Positions 1 through 6,600 of a stretch of 7,741 nucleotides of DNA are shown here, piece after piece (position 1 is the first letter of the stretch; the number at the start of each line of letters is the position of its first letter). The stretch comes from PVC group bacterium (GTDB taxonomy: Bacteria > Verrucomicrobiota > Kiritimatiellia > SS1-B-03-39 > UBA6053). The notes beneath the pieces were generated by a model. It saw nothing but the letters and a program-made list of their open reading frames with translations, was not told the DNA's origin and did not search any database. Both the position numbers and the translations under genes were made by a program. The stretch is from positions 1 to 7,741 of the forward strand of contig PXDP01000059.1 in NCBI GenBank assembly GCA_003565035.1. The letters run 5' to 3'.

Positions 1-155
1 AAATGTAACCACGGATGGACACGGATGAACACGGATGCCTTTCCGCCGCAGACGGAGATAAGGGGTGTGGGGAAATGAACCAACGGATCGCTTCGCCGGA
101 CAACGGATGAAGAAGAAAAACCCGCGAATGGCAGAGCCGTCCCGCGAATGTGCAG
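1..155. repeat. Intergenic cluster of short repeats (CACGGATG 10-bp array and degenerate copies)
   Basis: Three consecutive units of ACGGATGNNN begin at 11, 21 and 31, giving an exact 10-bp period (ACGGATGGAC, ACGGATGAAC, ACGGATGCCT). A degenerate second copy starts near 75 (ATGAACCAACGGAT, compare ATGTAACCACGGAT at 3-16), and another ACGGAT lies at 103-108, 20 bp after the one at 83-88. CCCGCGAATG occurs exactly twice, at 121-130 and 141-150, again 20 bp apart. No reading frame here looks like a gene. Arrays of this CACGGATG type are, to my recollection, scattered between genes in several PVC-superphylum genomes; that link is from memory. The array is cut at the left window edge, so its full extent is unknown. 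Confidence 0.7.
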
Positions 156-176
156 GGGGAGAGTTTCGCCATAGCT

Positions 177-194
177 GCAACTGTCCTCAGTTGC
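177..194. repeat. Perfect 7-bp hairpin, 4-nt loop
   Basis: GCAACTG at 177-183 and CAGTTGC at 188-194 are exact reverse complements around a TCCT loop. It lies 23 bp from the next hairpin (217-237), in the non-coding stretch downstream of the small minus-strand gene. No T-run follows on either strand, so it does not look like a standard intrinsic terminator. A REP-like dispersed palindrome or an RNA 3'-end stabilising structure is possible. Confidence 0.55.
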
Positions 195-216
195 TGAAAG
201 ATTCCAGCCTGAAATT

Positions 217-237
217 TTGAAGCTGGGACAGCTTCAA
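217..237 (-). terminator. Perfect 9-bp hairpin overlapping the small gene's stop codon
   Basis: TTGAAGCTG (217-225) and CAGCTTCAA (229-237) pair perfectly around a GGA loop. Read on the minus strand, the TGA stop of the 56-codon gene (236-234) sits inside the 5' arm, so transcription of that gene ends directly in this structure. The tract after the stem on the minus strand is AAAATTT, not a U-run, so this is not a canonical Rho-independent terminator. It could be a 3'-end stabilising stem or a dispersed palindromic repeat that supplied the stop codon. Confidence 0.35.
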
Positions 238-404
238 CTACGGTTAGCCCGCACATACACCCATTCGGGGATGCGCCCTTCTGTATCCGGAAGCCGGATG
301 CGCTTTGGGAACAGCCGATCGCTGATCTGCAATTGAGCGAGGCCGTCGCCGGCCGCTGTGCCAATCGGCGATTGGCGGTCCTTTTTCCTGAAGATTTCTA
401 ACAT
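234..404 (-). CDS. Small hypothetical protein, 56 aa
   Basis: I do not recognise this protein. The frame starts at ATG 404-402 and ends with TGA 236-234. A strong Shine-Dalgarno core, GGAG (minus strand, 416-413), stands 8 nt before the ATG, the main reason to call it real. The product begins MLEIFRKKDRQ and ends EWVYVRANRS. It is basic, rich in Arg and Lys, has one Trp, no signal peptide, no membrane segment and no Cys; it is presumably cytoplasmic. The middle (about residues 12-30) is Gly/Ala-rich and likely flexible, while residues 31-53 alternate charged and hydrophobic positions in a way that could form a small beta-structure. It is divergent from the giant glycosidase gene across a 129-bp AT-rich gap and its stop lies within a hairpin. 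A nucleic-acid-binding or regulatory role would be a guess. Alternatively it is part of a dispersed repeat cassette with the hairpins beside it. Confidence 0.55.
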   Translation of the reverse strand: MLEIFRKKDRQSPIGTAAGDGLAQLQISDRLFPKRIRLPDTEGRIPEWVYVRANRS

Positions 405-448
405 AGATGTCACTCCAAAGAGCCGAATCCCACCCTAGGCAGCTCTAA

Positions 449-468
449 ATCTTATTTTTTTCCTTTTT
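449..468 (-). promoter_or_regulatory. Candidate promoter for the small minus-strand gene
   Basis: On the minus strand TAAGAT (454-449) matches 4 of 6 bases of the sigma-70 -10 consensus and is preceded by an A-rich tract (the T-rich run at 455-468 on the + strand) that could act as an UP-like or bent element. It would put the transcription start roughly 35-40 nt before the ATG at 404. I see no convincing -35 hexamer at the right distance, so this is weak. Confidence 0.25.
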
Positions 469-471
469 CAT

Positions 472-500
472 TTAACATTGTTGGGTTTCTGTTGTAGGTT
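472..500 (+). promoter_or_regulatory. Candidate sigma-70 promoter of the giant glycosidase gene
   Basis: TTAACA (472-477) matches 5 of 6 bases of the -35 consensus, and a 17-bp spacer leads to TAGGTT (495-500), which keeps the first, second and last bases of the -10 consensus. The transcription start would fall near 507, giving a leader of about 27 nt. The -10 element is poor, so the call rests mostly on spacing and on the AT-rich setting. Confidence 0.3.
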
Positions 501-502
501 AA

Positions 503-516
503 TTCAAACGTTTTAA
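503..516. promoter_or_regulatory. LacI-family-like operator dyad (AAACGTTT core)
   Basis: TTCAAACGTTTTAA has an 8-bp perfect palindrome, AAACGTTT (506-513), centred on CG, and two further symmetric T/A pairs outside one mismatched pair. A CG-centred A/T-flanked palindrome is the usual core of LacI/CcpA-type operators, which often control glycan-use genes. It would overlap the transcription start predicted from the candidate promoter, a good position for repression. An 8-bp palindrome in AT-rich DNA can occur by chance, so this is suggestive only. Confidence 0.3.
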
Positions 517-521
517 GTTTT

Positions 522-526
522 GGAGA
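522..526 (+). promoter_or_regulatory. Ribosome-binding site of the giant glycosidase gene
   Basis: GGAGA at 522-526 lies 7 nt before the ATG at 534. Together with the signal peptide that begins exactly at this ATG it fixes the start. Confidence 0.75.
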
Positions 527-533
527 CACTACC

Positions 534-605
534 ATGCGCATTCCCCGATTGATACGGCCTATTTTTGTACTTTTTTTCCTGCTGGCAGGGGGTTTGGCCC
601 GTGCG
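534..605 (+). other. Sec signal peptide of the giant glycosidase
   Basis: Residues 1-24: a basic n-region (Arg at 2, 5 and 8), a hydrophobic core of Ile, Phe, Val and Leu from about 10 to 18, and a c-region ending in Ala-Arg-Ala, a standard signal peptidase I site before Glu25. There is no lipobox Cys, so the protein is not predicted to be a lipoprotein. Confidence 0.85.
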
Positions 606-3600
606 GAGGTGATTCTCCAGTATTTTCAGATGCCCTGGCGGTCGATGACACAGAAGATGCCGGAGCTGGCGGAGGCGGGGTATACGGCACTTTGGCTGCC
701 GCCGCCGACGAAAGCGAGCGGCGGGCTGTCGGTGGGATACGATTTGTGGGATCCGTTTGACCTCGGGAACAAAGATCAGCGGGGCGGGGTGCGCACCTTT
801 TACGGGACCAAGGAGGAATTGCTGGAAATGATGGAGACGGCCCACCGCTTCGGGATTCGGGTGTATTTTGACAACATCATGAATCACCGGGCCTTTGATG
901 TGCCGGGCTTCAATGAATCCACGCCGATTGATATATATCCGGGCATGCGTCCGGAGGATTTTCATCTGCGGGTGACCGAGGACGGATTTTTCCGCAAGTG
1001 GGACAACACCCGAAACTGGAATGACGAGTGGCAGGTGCTGCATCTGGGGCTGTCGGATCTGATTGATATCGCCCACGAGGCGGGCATGGGCGGGTGGAAT
1101 CACAACTTCGGACCCACGGAAGGTTCGCATCATCCGGGGATCAGTTTCGTGCGGCATCCGGACAATCCCGAGTATTACGATTTCGATCCCAATGGAGATT
1201 ATATTGGCTTCGGCAACGTGACCCAGGAGATGCTGGACAACAATCCCGGGGCCTACACCGAGAATGTGAACGCGTATCTGATGCGGGCGGTGCGGTGGAA
1301 AATGTATACCACGAAGGCGGACGGGCTGCGGCTGGACGCGGTGAAACATGTTCCGCCGATGTTTTTCGGGGCCTTGTCGAATGAGGATCAGTTTGTGGGA
1401 TACACGGGCAACATCCAGCTTTCGTTTGTGCGCACCCGGGGATTTGACCCGGGGTTCAACCCGCGCGAGAGCCTCTTCGATATCAACAAGCCCCGTAACA
1501 GCGCGATGATTTTCGGGGAGCATTTGGGAACGCCGCCGGCATTTGAGCCCTATATTGACCGCGGAATGCGGCTGAAAGATGCGCCGCTGCGGGACAGTTT
1601 GAACGGATTTCTGGGAGCGCCCTGGGGCGATCTGTCCGGAATGGATCAGCCGGGCTTCAGCGGGCATCCCGCGTTTAATCAGTTCACCGGGGTAAGCTTT
1701 CCGCACAGTCACGACAGCGATTTCGCCAGTGCGCGGGAATTGCAGTATGGGTATATCATGACCCGCGAGGGGCTGCCGATTGTGTATACGGACGGGTATT
1801 TCAAGGCGGGCACGCTGCAGGACAGTGGCGGCGCGTTTCCGCGTCATGCGAACACCAATTTTCTGGGTCAGTTTGGCGACGGACGGCTTCCGAATCTGGC
1901 GTATATCCGGGAACATTTCGCGCGGGGCGGTCAGATGCCGCACTGGGCGGACAACGATGTGGTGGCGTATTCGCGGATCGACAAGCGGGACACGGGCTGG
2001 GGGCAGCGGGATATCAGTGACGGGGACGGATTCACCATGCTGTTCATGATGAACGACAATTATGCGGACGGACAGGCGCGTTCCATCAACTCGCTGCCGA
2101 TTGCGGCCACGCCAAACGGTCCGGATACCTGGTTATGGAATTACTCCACCTATGGGGGTGGTTTTGGCGTTTGGGCCTCGGAAATTGCCAGCGGCAATGT
2201 GATCATTCCTGAAGGCGGGTATTTTGTGTTTTCGTTCCGTACGCCGGAGGGCTCTGATCTGTGGGGCGGGAATGAGATCCGGATTTATCAGGACGGGGAG
2301 GAGCCGGACACGGTGCGGGTGACCCGCCGGGACGGGCCGAACGGCGATGCCCAGTTTAACCCTTATGGCCTCGATAACCGCGGGTTTCCGGACGGTGTGG
2401 AGCCTGAGCCTTTCCGCTATCAGATGACGGTTCCCCGCATAACCTCCGGGGACAATCTGCGCTTTGTGGCGCGGGTTAACGGTCTGGCTGAAAACGTGCT
2501 GATGAAACTGAACGGAGGAATTGACCTCAATTCGCAGATGGGCATCGGACCCAGCGATGTTGTTGGCAACCGCGATCATCCGCCGGGAGCGAGCAATGAC
2601 ACGTTCCTCGGCTGGGAGCAGGCGCGCTTTGTTCACCGTCAGCACGCGGAAAAATTCGCGGCGGCGGACAGTACCCGCAATCAGATTGGTTCCGCCGGGG
2701 CGGAGACTTATCACTGGAACGGCGGAGAGAATTTTACGATTGTGCAGGGGCCGGACGATGCGAATGATTTTGGAACAGCAGGCGGCACCCGCGCTTCGTT
2801 TCTTTTCCACAATCCGACCGGCGATGTGGGGGGGAATGATCCGGGGCATCCCGGAGACGGCGACAGTCAGTTCGAGGTCGGTGCGGAAGCGGTCACCCTC
2901 TGGGCTAAAACCAATTCTGTGGGCGGCGGGTTCCGCATGTACGTGTACTACACGATGGACGGAAGCAATCCCGAGGGCGCGGGTGGTGAGGGACTGGGCA
3001 GCACCCGGGCGGTGGCAATGAATTACAGTCACGATCAAAGTGGCGATGACTGGTGGGGCACCGCCACCCTGCCGCTTCCGGGGGCGGGTGAAGAGCTTCG
3101 CTATAAAATCGGGATTTTCCGGGATGAATCCGGGGGTTTTCCGGTTGGCTCTAATTTCCCGACAGATCCGGAGACAATCAGTTTTTCCCGGTCGATGATG
3201 ACGGTCTTCGAGGTCGATAATTTCGACGCGACCACCATCGAATATTTTCCGCACAACGACTGGGCCCGTGATCACGACGATAAATGGCTGACCCGTACGG
3301 GTCTGGTTGAGGGCATGAATTTTATTCAGGCGCGGGCGTTTTTGAACCGCAGCGGCGGCGCGCCCCTGTACAACACCTTCAAGCAGACCTTTTATCTGGA
3401 TTTGGAGCGTCCGGCCGGAGAAATCGTCTTTCCCGCGCAGAATGACACCCTGTTTGATCAGGAATACGGGGTAGTGGTGCGCACGGACCGAACGGTGACG
3501 GAAGTGTGGTACAATATCGTGGATTCCGAGCCCAACAATGATGATGGTGTGACGGAGATGCTCAACGGGAATGGGCTCAACGAGGATGAAGAAAGCAGTT

Positions 3601-6600
3601 GGGTCCGGGCGATTGAAATGCGCACGCCGAGTCTGGCGATCGACAGTGATTTTCCGCGCGAGTGGCGCTTCAGTTACCGCAATATTCCTGCGGCTGGCAA
3701 TGCGACGATTCGGGTGCGGCTGGTGGAGCTGAGTTCCGAGTCCCGGGCTGTTTGGACGGAAAGCATGACGGATGAGGCGGGTCATTTCACCACTCTGGAG
3801 CGCAGTGTCAGCACCAGTGGACCGGATCAGCGGCTGTTTGCCGCCTGGCCGCAGAACGACGGGGATGTGGTCGGAGAGGGGTATGGCTTCAAGGCCTATT
3901 TCACCCAGGCGATGGCGGACGGCACGAATCAGGAGGAGCTGATTGAGCGCTTCACGATTTTCATCAATGGCAGTGCGCGGGGACGCGATGATTACAGCAT
4001 TGTCTACAACGAGACGTCCGACTATCACGCGTTGGCCTATGATCTGCCGAATTTGTTCGATGGTGACCCGGAGACCCTGCATGAAATCGAGGTGCGCTAC
4101 AGTCACGACGGGGTGGTGCTGGAGGCGACGCGACTGGTGCGGGCGGAACCGACACCGATTCCGCCGAATGTGGTGATTGTGGATCCGGAGCAGTTCGACT
4201 CCAACGGACGGCAGACGGAGATTATCCTGCCGGATGTGGCGAGTCCGACGCCTGAAGATCGTCAATACCGCATCCGGGTGGACACCGATCCGGACATCGG
4301 GCATGTATGGTTTGAATTTGCCAATGATGCCGGGACGGTGACGCAGGATGGAACGCCCGAAGTGAACGGCTCCAACAAGAGCTGGTTTTTCATTTGGGAG
4401 GACATGGAGCCCGGCACATACACCTTCACGGCTTTTGGCAGTGAGACGGTCGGCGAACCCGCGCTGAACAGTTCCATGCGGACGATTCCGGTGCGGTTCC
4501 GTCAGATGGTGGATGCGGATGATTCGCTGGATTCCGACAATGACGGCATTCCGGATGCCATGGAAATCACTCAAACGCCCCTGCCGGAAACGGACAGTGA
4601 GGGCTGGAACAATGGTCAGGTACATCTCTGGGTGCTGACCGGTCGCACGAATCCGCTGATGCCGGTGACGGATGGTGGCGGGCTGCCGGACGGACTGCAG
4701 GTCGGGCTTACCGGTCCTCTGAATCCAGCGGCCACGGATTTAAGTGCCGACACCAATGGCGACGGCTTCCGCAATTTTATTCCCGATCTGGATCCCCCGA
4801 TTTTCAACACGCTGGACAACAGTGGTCACCCCGAATACAATTTCAACCGGTCCCGAACCGACCTCATCGGAGGCACCATGACCGATCCGTCCCGTGCGGA
4901 CACCGATGGCGACGGCCTGCGGGATGCGGAGGAGGATTTGAACCGGAACGGCCGGGTGGATATTGGCTTGATCGACGATGAGACTGGCAAAGTCTATGAA
5001 ATTATGGTCTGGCCGAATATCCCCACCGTGTACAACACGTCGCGGGTGGACCGGGAGGCTCTGCCTTCCAATGCGATATTCCTGGAAACGGATCCGAACA
5101 GTCCCGACACCATCGGAGACGGACTGATGGATGGTCAGGCGGATCTGGCCCGTAATGGCCGGGTGAATATGGTACTGCTCTACGAAGATGACAGCACCGT
5201 GATTTTGGATTACACCGACTGGAGCAATCCGTTTCATTTTGCGTTCAACCGGATGCCGAACGAGAACACGCGCAGCGACTGGCTGGAAATTCTGTATTGG
5301 GACAACAATACTCCTCCGGCGCATATTTCCGATCCGGAGCAGTATGATTTTGCCCCGATTATGTCCCGTGCGGTGCACTGGGAGGCTCTCTTTGCGGCCT
5401 TTAACCGCGAAGGCACCGGAACCGCACAGACTGATGGCTGGCCGAAGCTGCTGATTCAGGAAACCGATCCGCTGGTGATCGACACCATTGGCGACGGACT
5501 TCCGGACGGATGGAAGGTCCGTTACGGCCTCGATCCGCTGGATGACGGGGTGTACAACTGGCGTACGGGCGGGGCCGGCGATCCGCGCAATGGACCGGAC
5601 GGGGATTTGACCGGTGACGGCATCACCAACGCACAGCATTTCCTGGCCGGCACCGATCCGCGTGTGGCCATCACCGGTATCGATCCGCCCGAAGACAGCA
5701 TCACTCTGGGCCGCGGTCCGGAAATCGGCGAGGTGAACGGCGTGGCCCGCTTTGAGGAGTTCATGGACTGGACCTGGGAGGATTTACGGGCCCTGGACGC
5801 CTACGAGGGCGGCGGCTCCAACCATCAGGGGGGAGACACGTATCCGGCCTTCGACGGCTGGGACAGTTCCCGCGATCTGACTGCGTTTTATGTGCGCGAC
5901 GGCGGCCCTTCCGCCTCCGGCGGCGATGACCGGATCTATTTCCGGGTGGATTTTCACGATCTTCAGGCGTTTGCGGAGCAGGGAAATCTGGATCTGTATG
6001 TGGCCATCAATTTTGGCGACACGGAAAATCCGCTGGGTGAGCGGGTTCTGCCTGACGAGGTGGATACGCTGACCGACATGCGCTGGCGCGCAGTGGTGGC
6101 GGTGTATGAGTCCGCGTCCGGCACCGTGTATGTGGACACCGACCCGAACAGCAACACCAACACCTTCGGCCAGGATATGTTTGCAACGGGGGTGGTCTCC
6201 CGCCCCGAGTCCTTCATGGGCGCGTATTTCAATTCGGAACTGGATGCGGTGGAGTTTGCCATTGACCGTCAGGCGCTGCTGGAAACGGGCTGGCTGGGCG
6301 ATCCAAGTCAGCTGCGCTATCAGGTGTTCGCCACCAAAAGCGGCACCCAGAACAGTCCGCAGGGGCCGGGGGACATTGGCGGGCGCAGTGATATCCGCGA
6401 TTCGATCTACAACGATTATATCGCTGAAAATCATTGGTTTGCCCAGCAGGGGCTCCAGGGTACGGGCAGCGTGCTGCGGGAATGGATTCCGGGCGATGCC
6501 TGGGCGGGCCGGGTGAAAGTTGCGCTGGTGGTGCATGGCAATCAGTCCATCCGCCGCGGGCAGGAGATCCAGGACCTGATCAATAATGGCCAGGGGGCGG

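Noticed and set aside
11..40. CRISPR-like array
   Set aside because: Units are 10 bp head to tail without spacers, far too short for CRISPR repeats, and there are no cas genes.
419..468. Possible intrinsic terminator: AGAGC/GCTCT arms (419-423, 442-446) followed by a T-rich tract
   Set aside because: Only a 5-bp stem with an 18-nt loop; it lies in the divergent promoter gap with no + strand gene upstream to terminate.
513..1943. 476-codon open frame on the minus strand
   Set aside because: Antisense shadow of the GH13 domain; the sense frame contains all four GH13 conserved regions.
2521..3021. 166-codon open frame on the + strand in another phase
   Set aside because: Arg/Ala-rich out-of-frame translation inside the giant gene, with no motif; the giant gene's own frame continues through it unbroken.
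2133..4625. 830-codon open frame on the minus strand
   Set aside because: It is codon-aligned with the + strand giant gene and ends exactly at a sense TTA. The translation is rich in Arg, His, Pro and Ile with no recognisable motif, whereas the sense frame has clear family motifs. It is a shadow.
4740..5639. 299-codon open frame on the minus strand
   Set aside because: Antisense shadow of the calcium-repeat region, ending at the sense TTA at 4740.
4512..5660. Dockerin domain for cellulosome assembly
   Set aside because: A dockerin has two about 22-residue calcium loops with paired recognition residues; here six or more irregular loops are spread over about 380 residues, which fits thrombospondin type 3-like linkers better.
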